Positions 37,356 to 46,751 are shown, counted from the first letter of the stretch. The stretch is 64,000 nt of DNA from an uncultured Phycisphaerales bacterium (GCA_905480395.1 CAJQQE010000015.1:58341-122340); one strand, 5' to 3'. A program made the numbers and translations. The notes: a model not told the origin generated them from the sequence alone.

Positions 37356-38929
37356 GTCGAGCCGCCGCGGTGCACGGCCCGGTCCACGATTCCACGACCG
37401 ATTTGCCAGACCGGGCCCGCGCCCATCACCACGATGAGGTCGCCGTCTCGACCAATCGCTTCCAGTTGTTCCACGATCGCCCCGAAGGGGTGGACGTGCA
37501 TCGCCGAAGTTCCGTGATCTCGAAGTCGTTCAACGAGATCTCCCGCGGAGATCAGACGTCGCTCTTCCTCGCTGTCTCGGACGAAGTGGATTCTTGGCAC
37601 GAGTACCAAGTCTGCTTGGGTGAAACCATGTGCAAACTGTTCGAGGAGGAAACGAGTTCGACTGTGTTGGTGTGGCTGGAAGACGCAGATCAGCCGCTGT
37701 GGTTGTTCGGAAGTTCTCAGCGCCCGCAGGGTCGCTTCGCACTCGCTGGGGTGGTGGCCGTAGTCGTCGAAGACCCTTGCCTGTCCACCGTCGGAAGTCG
37801 GCATCTCCCCCAGGAACTGCATTCGCCGATCGACCCCTTCGAAACTCTCGAGGGCGTCGGCGATTCCTTCCCAAGACGCGCCGAGCCAGTGGGCGAGGAT
37901 GCCCGCGGCGGCGGCGTTTAAGGCGTTGTGGTGGCCGGCGAGTTTGGAATCCCACTCCGCGATGAAGGCCCCCCGATCGAGGATGCCGATCCTGCTGGCG
38001 GTCGCGTCGAAGAAGACCTGAAAATCCGCGGCCGGCGAGAAGCCGAACGTCTTCACACCGCACGAAAGTCCCGCCGAGATCTCGCGTCGATGACCGCCTT
38101 CGTGGGCGATCAGGAGTCTGCCGCCAAGGTCCGCCGCGGGGAGGAGGCGGGCGAAATCATGGAAGCTCTTGACGATTTCGTCGATCGACTCATAAAAATC
38201 GAGGTGATCTTCTTCCACGTTGTTGATCAAGGCCATCGTCGGTCGGTGGTGATGGAACGATCGATTGAACTCGCAGGCCTCTGCCACGAAGATTCCGGGT
38301 CGGTCACCGTCATCGGTGGGGTCCAGTTGATTGGGGAGACGGTCCGCGCCAACTCGCGATCCTCCCCCGATCTGAGGACAGTTGGCACCGGCGATGAAAC
38401 TCGGATCGAGATCGCAGTGGATGAGGACGTGGGCGAGCATCGACGTGGTTGTGCTCTTCCCGTGGGTCCCGGCGATGGAAACGGCGGTTCTGCCGATCAT
38501 CGCTCGGCCGATCGCTTCGGCGTAACTCAGAACCTCAAGGCCACGATCTGCCGCGGTCGCCCGAGCGGGATGCTCCGCCGGGATCGCGGCACTGGCGACC
38601 ACCAGTTCGCAGTCTTCGGGAAGTTCGACGGCGGCGGTCCCGGTCCAAACCTGGATGCCGGTGGCCCGGAGCGATTCCACGGCCGGGTTCTCGGAGGCAT
38701 CGGTGCCGGTGCAGATTCCGCCGCGATCCGCCACCAGACGGGCCAGCCCGCTCATCCCAGAGCCTCCGATGCCGACAAAATGGACGCGGCGACCGTGAAA
38801 CGTCGGATCTGTGCCGGCCGCGGACATCGACTGGGAAGCATTGGGAGGCGTGGGTGGAATGGGCATCGTCATGAGTGTATCGGCGGAAAGGGGTTCGTTG
38901 CCGGAGCCGGTCATCACCAAGGTGAGCAT
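37352..38929 (-). CDS. murC: UDP-N-acetylmuramate--L-alanine ligase
   Basis: 525 aa from the ATG at 38929; internal ATGs at residues 6, 20, 22 and 35 are also possible because the real fold starts near residue 47 (GRRVHFVGIGGSGMSGLARL). The P-loop is GTHGKSTTTSMLAHVL, followed by 'ACEFNRSFHHHRP', 'NVEEDHLDFY', 'FDDYGHHPSE' and 'FQPHQHSRT'. It adds L-Ala to UDP-MurNAc with ATP in the cytoplasm. It is first in the murC-murB-ddl-ftsQ-like series and divergent from the sigma-54 activator gene, 41 bases away. Confidence 0.96.
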   Translation of the reverse strand: MLTLVMTGSGNEPLSADTLMTMPIPPTPPNASQSMSAAGTDPTFHGRRVHFVGIGGSGMSGLARLVADRGGICTGTDASENPAVESLRATGIQVWTGTAAVELPEDCELVVASAAIPAEHPARATAADRGLEVLSYAEAIGRAMIGRTAVSIAGTHGKSTTTSMLAHVLIHCDLDPSFIAGANCPQIGGGSRVGADRLPNQLDPTDDGDRPGIFVAEACEFNRSFHHHRPTMALINNVEEDHLDFYESIDEIVKSFHDFARLLPAADLGGRLLIAHEGGHRREISAGLSCGVKTFGFSPAADFQVFFDATASRIGILDRGAFIAEWDSKLAGHHNALNAAAAGILAHWLGASWEGIADALESFEGVDRRMQFLGEMPTSDGGQARVFDDYGHHPSECEATLRALRTSEQPQRLICVFQPHQHSRTRFLLEQFAHGFTQADLVLVPRIHFVRDSEEERRLISAGDLVERLRDHGTSAMHVHPFGAIVEQLEAIGRDGDLIVVMGAGPVWQIGRGIVDRAVHRGGST

Positions 38930-38970
38930 TGTGCCCCAGTCCGGGCTCGACTCGTTCTACAATCCTCGGC

Positions 38971-40362
38971 ATGCGGACGAGCGAATCAGAATCTCACGGT
39001 GGGCTCCGAGCCCAGGTCCTCCTCGTCGATGACGAGATCGAACATGCTGAAGTCATGGCCGAGTCGCTTCGTCGACCCGGTCACGTGTGCACCATCGTCA
39101 ATGGCCTCGAATCGGCTCGGGACGAGCTTCTTCATGGAGCTTTCGACGTGGTGGTGACGGACCTCGTCATGGAACACGAGACCGCCGGCTTAGAAGTCTT
39201 GGCACTTGTTCAAGAACATCAGCCAGATGCCGAGACCATCCTGGTCACCGCCCATGGGGACGTGCCGACCGCGAAGGCAGCGCTCAAAGGCGGCGCCTAC
39301 GACTTCATCGAGAAGCCATTGGATCTCGTGGTCTTTCGCAATCTGGTCGATCGGGCGGCCGAAACGGTGCTACTTCGGCACCGGACCACCCGACTCGAGG
39401 GCCAATTGGACGCGGCCTATGGATTTGAGGGGATCATCGGCGATTCGGCCGCCATCCGGCAGGTCGTCCAATCGATCCGCAAAGTGGCACCGAGCACAAT
39501 TCCCGTCCTGGTCACCGGGGAGAGTGGGACGGGCAAGGAACTGGTCGCCGCGGCGCTCCACAAATTGAGCAAGCGGGCCAAGAAGCGGTACGCGACGTTC
39601 AATACCGCAGGTCAGAGTGAGAGTTTGCTCGAAGACCAGCTCTTTGGCCACGTCCGTGGTGCCTACACCGGTGCCGACCGGGATCGGGAAGGCGTGTTCG
39701 AATACGCCGACGGTGGAACGCTCTTCCTCGATGAAATCGGAGATATGCCGCTCCCGATGCAGCCGAAGCTTCTCCGTGTCTTGGAGAGCGGGGAGGTGAT
39801 CAGGCTGGGGTCCAACGACGCTCGAAAGGCGGACGTTCGCTTTGTGAGTGCCACGAATCGTGATCTCAAATCGATGTCCACAGATGGGAACTTCCGCGAG
39901 GATCTCTACTTCCGAATTCGAGGCGTCGAGATCAATATTCCGCCGCTCCGTGCTCGGCGTGACGATATCCCGCTGCTGGTCAATCATGCGGCGGGCCGGT
40001 TCGCCGCCGAAATGGAACGGTCGATTCCGGTGGTGAGCGAGCCGGCGATGCTGCGGATGGTGAGTTACGGCTGGCCTGGAAACGTTCGCGAACTTTTCAA
40101 CGCCGTCCACCGGATGGTCATCGCCTGCGACGAGAACCGGATCGAGGTTCGGGATGTCCCCGAGGAGATTCGGACCAAGGATGGCGATGAGGATGCCACC
40201 AGCATCGGTTCGCTCGCGGGCGTCGGGTTGGATCGACTTGAGAAGGAGGCGATTCGACAAACACTCGCGCTCACCGCGGGAAATCGCGAGCAGACGGCGA
40301 ACCTCCTGGGAATCGGAGAACGCACGCTCTACCGGAAACTCAAGGAGTACGGACTCCGCTGA
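38971..40362 (+). CDS. NtrC-type sigma-54 response regulator
   Basis: 463 aa. Receiver domain at residues 14-130 with acidic pocket D20-D21, phosphoacceptor D64 in VVVTDLVM and Lys in FIEKPLDL. The AAA+ domain has Walker A GESGTGKE from residue 183, the sigma-54-contact loop GAYTGA at 230-235 (a Tyr variant of the usual GAFTGA) and Walker B 'GGTLFLDEIGDM'. A Fis-type HTH is at the C-terminus ('LTAGNREQTANLLGIGERTLYRKLKEYGL'). It activates -24/-12 promoters when phosphorylated. No histidine kinase is adjacent, so the partner is unknown. ATG 38971 fits the receiver start; TACAAT just upstream could be a -10 of a nearly leaderless transcript. Confidence 0.92.
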   Translation: MRTSESESHGGLRAQVLLVDDEIEHAEVMAESLRRPGHVCTIVNGLESARDELLHGAFDVVVTDLVMEHETAGLEVLALVQEHQPDAETILVTAHGDVPTAKAALKGGAYDFIEKPLDLVVFRNLVDRAAETVLLRHRTTRLEGQLDAAYGFEGIIGDSAAIRQVVQSIRKVAPSTIPVLVTGESGTGKELVAAALHKLSKRAKKRYATFNTAGQSESLLEDQLFGHVRGAYTGADRDREGVFEYADGGTLFLDEIGDMPLPMQPKLLRVLESGEVIRLGSNDARKADVRFVSATNRDLKSMSTDGNFREDLYFRIRGVEINIPPLRARRDDIPLLVNHAAGRFAAEMERSIPVVSEPAMLRMVSYGWPGNVRELFNAVHRMVIACDENRIEVRDVPEEIRTKDGDEDATSIGSLAGVGLDRLEKEAIRQTLALTAGNREQTANLLGIGERTLYRKLKEYGLR

Positions 40363-40391
40363 TCGGCGGCGTTGGTCTCTCGACGGATCAG

Positions 40392-40421
40392 GGGAACCAC
40401 CAGTTGAATTCGGTGGTTCCC
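40392..40421. repeat. Perfect 10-bp inverted repeat after the NtrC gene
   Basis: GGGAACCACC at 40392-40401 pairs with GGTGGTTCCC at 40412-40421 around a 10-base loop, 30 bases after the stop of the response regulator. There is no T-run, so it is either a U-less terminator, an mRNA stabilising hairpin or a dyad binding site for the downstream gene. Confidence 0.7.
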
Positions 40422-40564
40422 GCATCCATCCCTGGCACGGCGGAATCAAGGCAAGGTTCTCGGACCTTGTCGCGCGATTCGAGTTTCCTCGTGCTCTTTC
40501 GACCGGTTTTGTTGCCCGAGCCGCTGAACGGGTACATGATCAACGAGAGGAAAGGGAGTTTCGC

Positions 40565-43450
40565 ATGTTCGATCGTCTTCTCGATCCGATCTGGGTCTTG
40601 GCTTACATCTCCTCCGTGGCACTACTCTCCACCGTCGCGGTCGCGGGAGATGATGTGGTGCGCCGCGAGGTCGTATTCGACGGCGAGATTCAGTCCACGT
40701 TGCCAGCACCCTCGATTGACCATGGCGTCCCCGTGTGGGATTCACGGCGAGGGGTCGAGGTCGCGGTGGACGAGGGGGTTTTCGATCGGGCGCGGAATGG
40801 GTTGAATGCCGGACCGTGGCGACCCCACGATGACTTCCCAGTGACCGCTTCGGTGGTGCTGAGCGGAAAGTCTCGAGACGGAACGAAGTCTCGAGTCGCC
40901 ATCTTTGATCGAGCCCGGCTCGAACTTTCCATCTGGAATTCCGCGGACACCAACCGGCCTTCAGATCGTCGGGTCTCGATGCAACGAGCATGGAACGGTG
41001 AGTTCATCAACGACACGTTCGTCGGGACTGAATTCGAGCAGGCGGACCATGCCTATCGGATCGTGAGTGGGACGATGCTCCCAGGTTGCATGTTGTTCTT
41101 ACTCCAACGCAGTGTTTTGGAAGATCTTGATGACGGTAGCGGGGAAGCGGCGTGGGTCATCCGAGGGGTCTCGATTGCGGCGCTACAGGAAGATATCGAT
41201 GGTGAATGGATCTGGTCCGATCGGCAGGACATGCCGGATCCAGTCGATCCTGAAGCCCACCTCTTTCAGCGCGGGTACATCAGCAGTATGTCTTCCTACT
41301 ATCCGCGCGAACGGATCGCGGATTTCAAGGAAGCATTCGTTCCTCTGGTTGACTACATGGGGCATCTCGGCACTCAAAAAGCCACGGGTGGTCAATGTGG
41401 GATCTTCAAGGTTCGACGACGTCATACGGGCGCCGCATGGTCCATCGATCCCCTGATCGAGATCCACTCCAGTTGGCAGAATGAGGGGGAGCACTTTCAT
41501 GTCGCGGGCTGGACGCCCAATGGCGTCGTGGTCGCGATCGGAGACGGTATCCAGAGCCGCGTGGCGCTTCTGCAGTGCGACGATTGGTCGAACTACACGG
41601 ATCTCTCGAACTGGACGGTCATCCCGCGATGGCAGGGGGTACTCGAAGATGGGGTCAGCCAGGCGGTTTGCAATCAATTCTGGAGTTGCTGCCCGTCGAA
41701 TCAACCAAATCGACTCCTGTGCGGTGCCGACAATGTGGCGGGCGGGATTCTCGGATTGAATGTGCCCGCTGATTCAAGCGCCTCGCCCATCTTTGAAGGG
41801 CTGATTGGCGTTCAACCCGGTGCGTTAACCAGAGGCCTTTCAGGCAATACCGTTTCCTGGCTTCATCGAACGGCCCCAGAAACCGAAGGTCCGATCGTGG
41901 CGCGGCAGGTTTTCGACCCTTCGGGCCACAGCGAGTACACCCGGGTACTTCTCAGTCATGACGGAGATCATTTTGCGACGGTGGCGAGGCTTCCAGGTGG
42001 CATGGAAAAATCAGGCGTCCCGTTTCTGGTTGATGGTGGGCTCCGGGTGCATCGTTTCAAGAATCTGGGGGTTCGTGGGATCTTCGCGGCGACCATCCCT
42101 TCGGAGGATCGGGTTCAGGCGGGACTGCTCGTCCGTCCTGGCGCCGTCGATCTGCTTCGTGATGATCTCGGAGTGCATCAAGCACCGGCCATTGTGGTTC
42201 CCACCGCGGGAATGACCGTGACCCGCCTCGCGAGGGAGGACGTGCCATTTGGTCTTGGCGAGGATCTCGCTCCAGATGCGGTCATCTATCGGGTGAGTGG
42301 TCGTCCGACCAGCGCGGTTTCGAATCAGTTGTTGACGGCACTCTTTCAGGATCCGCGTGAATACGAACCAGGGGCGGGGGCCTTCTCGGCCACGCTCCAT
42401 CTGAAGATCTGCAATTTGCTGAGTTCCAAGTTACGTCTTCTGAATCGAGTCGATCGATCCGGGATCTTGAGTGATCGGACTCATTCCGTGGTTGCCACCC
42501 GGGAATGGAGTTACTGCGACGTGTGGACCGCGACCCAAGACGCGCCCGTCACTTGCAGCGTGAAGATTTCAAGTCCGGCCAATGGTGATGCTCAGCCATC
42601 CGTCGATTTTCTTCTGATGTTTCGAAGTCTGACCGAGGGTGGCGGGATGCCTGGTTGGCCGCGTGGCGAGACGCCGGGGGGCCTCGTTCCGCCAAGTCGG
42701 ATTTCTCAGCCGCTGGCGATCCGAGGAGATACTTGGGCGGTCAAGGCCCAGCTGCAGATTCCACCCGAAGGAATCGACTACTCCCTGGGAGGCCAAATTC
42801 AGTTTTTGCCGCTGTGTGCCTTCGAGTTTGGCCCTGGCCGATTCATCCGGGTTCGATGGAAAGTGGGCAGCGGTACCATTTTCATCGACTCGCTGGTGGG
42901 GGATGAGCAATGGGATCTCGGTGAGATTTACGGACTGCGTTTGAATCGAGGAGACACCATCGACCTTCAACTGAGACGGCGTGAAGGTTTGATGACGTTC
43001 ACGGTGGTGGCGGCGGGAAGCCTCGGATCCGCGCCGGCTGAGATCTCGCTGCCCGTCACGCATGCGGTCCCGCCGACCCGTTTTCAGCTCGGTGACGAAC
43101 ACCATGAACTCATCTCGGCCCTCGTGCTGCGAAGGATCTCAGTCGAGACCGTTGCGAGACCAGGGCTGACGCTCGTTCGACCGATGGGAGAACTGGCTGG
43201 CGCCCCGAATCAAGCGGGATCGACGGGTGGTGGACGACGAGATCGAGGAGAACCTGCGGGGACGGAGGCCACAACCGATCGAGCGGCTCAGAGTCTGGTG
43301 TTCGATATCTTGGTTCGTCTCGGCGAATCCGCTCGACATCGCTTTGATCCGCATGATGCGGACGGCGACGGCATGATCACGTTTCTTGATCTGCGTCAAC
43401 TGCTCCTCGGTTCGGAGGAGCGCGGCGCGGGTCGATCCCGACGTCGTTGA
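40565..43450 (+). CDS. Large secreted protein with C-terminal EF-hand, function unknown
   Basis: 961 aa from ATG 40565, which has GGGAG 9 bases upstream and begins with a signal peptide (LAYISSVALLSTVAVAGDD); the frame is open far upstream inside the NtrC gene but that part is not used. The body is beta-rich without a motif I recognise; two short cysteine-containing spots (QAVCNQFWSCCPSNQ) may form disulphides. The C-terminus holds one canonical EF-hand (DADGDGMITFLDL) and a basic tail. It differs from the dockerin-like tails elsewhere in the window because there is only one loop and no AWG ending. It follows the sigma-54 activator gene by about 200 bases. Confidence 0.65.
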   Translation: MFDRLLDPIWVLAYISSVALLSTVAVAGDDVVRREVVFDGEIQSTLPAPSIDHGVPVWDSRRGVEVAVDEGVFDRARNGLNAGPWRPHDDFPVTASVVLSGKSRDGTKSRVAIFDRARLELSIWNSADTNRPSDRRVSMQRAWNGEFINDTFVGTEFEQADHAYRIVSGTMLPGCMLFLLQRSVLEDLDDGSGEAAWVIRGVSIAALQEDIDGEWIWSDRQDMPDPVDPEAHLFQRGYISSMSSYYPRERIADFKEAFVPLVDYMGHLGTQKATGGQCGIFKVRRRHTGAAWSIDPLIEIHSSWQNEGEHFHVAGWTPNGVVVAIGDGIQSRVALLQCDDWSNYTDLSNWTVIPRWQGVLEDGVSQAVCNQFWSCCPSNQPNRLLCGADNVAGGILGLNVPADSSASPIFEGLIGVQPGALTRGLSGNTVSWLHRTAPETEGPIVARQVFDPSGHSEYTRVLLSHDGDHFATVARLPGGMEKSGVPFLVDGGLRVHRFKNLGVRGIFAATIPSEDRVQAGLLVRPGAVDLLRDDLGVHQAPAIVVPTAGMTVTRLAREDVPFGLGEDLAPDAVIYRVSGRPTSAVSNQLLTALFQDPREYEPGAGAFSATLHLKICNLLSSKLRLLNRVDRSGILSDRTHSVVATREWSYCDVWTATQDAPVTCSVKISSPANGDAQPSVDFLLMFRSLTEGGGMPGWPRGETPGGLVPPSRISQPLAIRGDTWAVKAQLQIPPEGIDYSLGGQIQFLPLCAFEFGPGRFIRVRWKVGSGTIFIDSLVGDEQWDLGEIYGLRLNRGDTIDLQLRRREGLMTFTVVAAGSLGSAPAEISLPVTHAVPPTRFQLGDEHHELISALVLRRISVETVARPGLTLVRPMGELAGAPNQAGSTGGGRRDRGEPAGTEATTDRAAQSLVFDILVRLGESARHRFDPHDADGDGMITFLDLRQLLLGSEERGAGRSRRR

Positions 43451-43491
43451 TCGGGGTGGGTGGGAAGTTACGAACGCCACGGCATGTTCCC

Positions 43492-43971
43492 TCACGGGGA
43501 ACGAATCTTGACCAACCCGGTGACTAATCCGATGTCAAGTGATCTCTTTCGTCCATCGAGGGAAAGTTGTACCTTTGGTTTTTGGTTCATCCCGAGGACG
43601 CCGCGGGCATCGAACCAGATGATGTCGGCGTCAGATTGGATGCGAACGTCCTCAAATCCAGTCGCTCGGCCTTCACCGAAGGCGATCTCCCACGCTTCCC
43701 CGTCATGACGCTCAATCGGTTGCGCCGTCTCCTTCAGCGGCGTAATCCGCCATCCTTGACCGTTCGTGCCAACAATCAATGCCAGCGGATTCGAAGGATC
43801 GGCAATCGTTCGATGCCGCACCTGTTCGAGATCGTCCCGAAGCATCATGGCGGCGGCGCCAAGCCTCGATCCGGCATCGTTGCCCAGCATCGGAATGGCG
43901 ATGCCAGTAATGCCCAGAAGCACGGCAACTACCGCGACCATCTCAATCAGCGTTACGCCGCGTCGATGCAT
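43492..43971 (-). CDS. GspH/FimT-type pseudopilin
   Basis: 159 aa. The N-terminus is a class III prepilin signal: basic leader, cleavage after Gly and Glu at +5 in 'RRGVTLIEMVAVVAVLLGITG'. The rest has GspH-like strand content ('IQSDADIIWFDARGVLG'). Last gene of a four-gene pseudopilin operon; its ATG overlaps the upstream stop as TGATG. It probably forms part of the tip or shaft of a type II secretion or type IV pilus-like fibre. No ATPase, platform protein or prepilin peptidase is in the window. Confidence 0.75.
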   Translation of the reverse strand: MHRRGVTLIEMVAVVAVLLGITGIAIPMLGNDAGSRLGAAAMMLRDDLEQVRHRTIADPSNPLALIVGTNGQGWRITPLKETAQPIERHDGEAWEIAFGEGRATGFEDVRIQSDADIIWFDARGVLGMNQKPKVQLSLDGRKRSLDIGLVTGLVKIRSP

Positions 43972-45509
43972 CAGTCATCTCCTCGGGCCATTCGCCATCG
44001 TCGATGGGATCTCGTCCGCCACGGGTGCTGTCGTTTCCATCCTCTTCGCCGACCGTCGCTGGCGTCCGAGGAGACTTCGGCTTCTTGTTCCAGCGCGATG
44101 GTGGAAACACCCAGTTCGGTGGCGATCTGCAGGACGGTGCCGGGCGTGAGCCGATTGGGCTGACAGACCACGGCGACGAGTCCGCCATCCTCGGATCGGT
44201 GTGGCCCGAGCCGGGAGGTCAGGCCAACCACGCTGCCGTCGTCAGGCATGGCGAAGACGATGCACCGATCCCTCAGGTCAATCCGCTCCGCGACGATTCG
44301 CCCATGGACCAATGCGTCGTCCATCACTCGGACTTCGGTGTCGGGGGCGATGACCACGCCGGTGACCATCGAGTCACCATCGATCATGATCGTCGAGTGA
44401 AGATCACCGGTCATCAGGATTCTGGTCACGTCGGTCTCGGTCGGAAGCATCCCCTCGGCGGAAAGCGAGTCGGCGGTGGCGCCTTCGGGGCCGATCGTCG
44501 AGTCGGTGATACGAATGCTTTTTCCACCGCGGATAAGTACGCGAGCGCCCGCCGCCGCGGTGATCGAGGCACGGTGGATCGTCACGTGCCCATCGCCGTC
44601 GATGACCAGCGTGCCACGGGTGACGTCGATCTTGGCACCAGGCTCGATCCGGAAGTCGCCTCGGCTGTGCAGGATTCGATCACCGTCGATGGAGAGTTGG
44701 GCATTGGTATCGATTCGGATCGACGGGGCGTTGACGTCTCGGCGCGGTGCTGTGTTGAGCTCCAGTTCGACTTCGATCCGTCGTTCGTTGACCGACGGAA
44801 TGTGCGGGGATGCCAGGCCAGGGAGCGGCCCAGGGAGAAACCTCGCACCGGGGAGGTTGAGTCCGGCATTGAACTGACGTGAATCCGCCACCAAGATCTC
44901 GTAGCTGGCCGCGACCGCAGCGTCGCCCAGTTCAAATCCGTTCGCGTCACCGTCGAAGGTGCCCACGACGAGTGGTGCTGTGAAATCGGTATCCAGCGAC
45001 CGAGGAACCCAGGAGAGCAGTGCCGCGTCATTCTGAATCTGAATCTGGTGGGTGGCGATCAAGGCGGTCTCACCGAAGGCCACATCCAAAGGTTGTTCCG
45101 CCGGCGAGACTTCAATGGCCTGCTCGGCGATCATGGCGAGGCCATCGATCTCCGCCGTGCAGGCGACCAGGAGGCGAAGGGTTGAATCGTTCGGCGCCCG
45201 ATCCGTATCGGCGTCCGTGATCCGGACCTCGCAGGTTCCGTCGGCGATTTTAAATGACCCGTCAAAGACGCCGTCCGCGAGGGCAGCTCGCCAGTCGTCC
45301 GATCGGACCAGAGATGCCACCGTGAGATCGAGCCCACTCTCCGCCGTACGCCGCGCTATGGAGGCCGCAGAGATGCGATCGGCGACCGGAACGGATTCCT
45401 GTCGTCCATCGAGGAAGGTGGCGACCATCATCAGGCCGATGGCGACCGCAATGAGCACCAGAATTAGGGCCGCACCGCGCGGGCCTTGCTTTGGAAATTG
45501 CTTCTTCAT
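43971..45509 (-). CDS. PilX/GspK-like minor pilin with beta-helix domain
   Basis: 512 aa from ATG 45509. The N-terminus resembles GspK/PilX (RGAALILVLIAVAIGLMMVAT), with the helix 'ARRTAESGLDLTVASL' after it. The C-terminal half is a run of short Gly/Asp-containing strands ('GTLVIDGDGHVTIHRASITAAAGARVLIRGG', 'GVVIAPDTEVRVMDDALVHGRIVAERI'), as in right-handed beta-helix or DUF7305-like pilus tip domains. The last 25 residues are very basic. Its start overlaps the PilW-like gene (ATGA) and its stop overlaps the GspH gene. It is probably the large tip adhesin-like component of this fibre. Confidence 0.7.
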   Translation of the reverse strand: MKKQFPKQGPRGAALILVLIAVAIGLMMVATFLDGRQESVPVADRISAASIARRTAESGLDLTVASLVRSDDWRAALADGVFDGSFKIADGTCEVRITDADTDRAPNDSTLRLLVACTAEIDGLAMIAEQAIEVSPAEQPLDVAFGETALIATHQIQIQNDAALLSWVPRSLDTDFTAPLVVGTFDGDANGFELGDAAVAASYEILVADSRQFNAGLNLPGARFLPGPLPGLASPHIPSVNERRIEVELELNTAPRRDVNAPSIRIDTNAQLSIDGDRILHSRGDFRIEPGAKIDVTRGTLVIDGDGHVTIHRASITAAAGARVLIRGGKSIRITDSTIGPEGATADSLSAEGMLPTETDVTRILMTGDLHSTIMIDGDSMVTGVVIAPDTEVRVMDDALVHGRIVAERIDLRDRCIVFAMPDDGSVVGLTSRLGPHRSEDGGLVAVVCQPNRLTPGTVLQIATELGVSTIALEQEAEVSSDASDGRRRGWKRQHPWRTRSHRRWRMARGDD

Positions 45510-46117
45510 GGATTCCACTCCGAGAGTTGGTCGCCGTGACACACGACCATCGTGGTCGCCTCGACCGGGCCGGTCGCGAGATCGAAAGTGAGGTCGATCC
45601 GGAATTCTGAAGCGTCGATGAGCGGCAGGGTCGCGCTCAAACGAGCTCGAAGCAGACCGTCTGCGAGGGTTTCGTGTTCCAGGAGGCCTCTTGATTCCGC
45701 TCGGTTCCACTCCTTGGACAACTGGCTGGCTTGGGTGATGGGCCGATCGAAGACCAGTCGCTCGATCGTCGACCAATCTTCGGGAAACCGAATCGATGAT
45801 CGGCGGAGTTCTCCGTGTTCCGGGTCAAAGGTGATCCACTGGAGTTCACTCGGTTCGACCAAACTGCTGGGGGTCAGGTCGCCTCTCCACAGAATGGCGT
45901 CTTCGTCGGTGACGGCGAGGACGCGCCCGGCGCCCGCGAGCTCTTCGACCAAACGTCCGTGGGTGGCGGCGGTTGCCAAGAGGCCGGTTCGGGCGTCACT
46001 GCCCAGCGCGATTCCGGTCGCGAGACCACCCAGCATGGCGGCCACGCCCGCGGCCACCACGGCGGTGATCGCCAGCGAGAGGAGCAATTCGATCATGGTG
46101 AAGCCGCGTGGGCTCAT
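45506..46117 (-). CDS. PilW/GspJ-type pseudopilin
   Basis: 203 aa with prepilin-type N-terminus 'PRGFTMIELLLSLAITAVVAAGVAAMLGG' (Glu at +5 after the cleavage Gly). The C-terminal part is beta-rich ('LQWITFDPEHGELRRSSIRF'), as in GspJ. It overlaps its neighbours on both sides by ATGA, placing it in the same pseudopilin operon. Confidence 0.77.
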   Translation of the reverse strand: MSPRGFTMIELLLSLAITAVVAAGVAAMLGGLATGIALGSDARTGLLATAATHGRLVEELAGAGRVLAVTDEDAILWRGDLTPSSLVEPSELQWITFDPEHGELRRSSIRFPEDWSTIERLVFDRPITQASQLSKEWNRAESRGLLEHETLADGLLRARLSATLPLIDASEFRIDLTFDLATGPVEATTMVVCHGDQLSEWNP

Positions 46118-46563
46118 TCATCGTTCTCCTGGGTTGGGATCCACCGGGAGATGGCGTGTCGGATTCGTCCATCGGCATTCATCATCTCGATGGTGACCAG
46201 CCAGCCGGGAACCGGCTCGCCGCCGAGGAGGGATTGAGAAGTGGCTTCCACGTGGACCCGTCGACCGACCCGCTGTACCGCCGAGCCCAGCAGGGTCCCA
46301 TCGCCGTCGACCAGCTCCGACGGTGCTTCGACGTGTCCATTCCAGTCCATCAAGGTCTCCGGGTCATCTTGGAGAACCCGGGCAAGAAGATCTTCCGCGG
46401 CCACGGTCGATGCCAGATCCTCGGCGGCCAAGTCGGCATGAGCCCGGCCGGAGGCCACCGCGGAGAACACCGCGGTGATCGCCACCGCGAGGATCGCGGA
46501 AGCGATGATCGATTCAACGAGGGTCAGGCCGCGCCGGGCAACCCGAGGACGAGGTCCGCTCAT
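46114..46563 (-). CDS. PilV/GspI-type pseudopilin, first gene of the pseudopilin operon
   Basis: 149 aa from ATG 46563, which is preceded by GGAGGAG. Prepilin signal 'RRGLTLVESIIASAILAVAITAVFSAVASG' with Glu at +5. The small size and the order I-J-K-H match minor pseudopilin operons of type II secretion systems or related fibres. The 227-base region upstream, shared with lptF, should hold its promoter; I see no clear -35/-10. Confidence 0.77.
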   Translation of the reverse strand: MSGPRPRVARRGLTLVESIIASAILAVAITAVFSAVASGRAHADLAAEDLASTVAAEDLLARVLQDDPETLMDWNGHVEAPSELVDGDGTLLGSAVQRVGRRVHVEATSQSLLGGEPVPGWLVTIEMMNADGRIRHAISRWIPTQENDE

Positions 46564-46751
46564 TTTCTCCTCCTTGGTCTGGTACTCCGAAGGATGATTC
46601 CAGCCATTCTTAGTATCGGATCGATGTCCTCGGCCCCCGGTATTCAGCGGCCGATCGGGGTGGTTGATCGTGTTCTCGGTACTCCGCCACACGCGCATTC
46701 GACACAAATCGGATCATCCGAGGTCCGAAAGCAGGGGCCCTCGCTTGGAGA

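Noticed and set aside
40433..40447. TGGCACG half-site of a sigma-54 promoter before the 961-aa protein
   Set aside because: The -12 position reads AATC instead of TTGC, so the essential GC is missing.
40154..40564. Upstream in-frame extension of the 961-aa secreted protein
   Set aside because: It overlaps the coding sequence of the NtrC-type gene and is low-complexity; ATG 40565 has a good ribosome site and a signal peptide directly after it.
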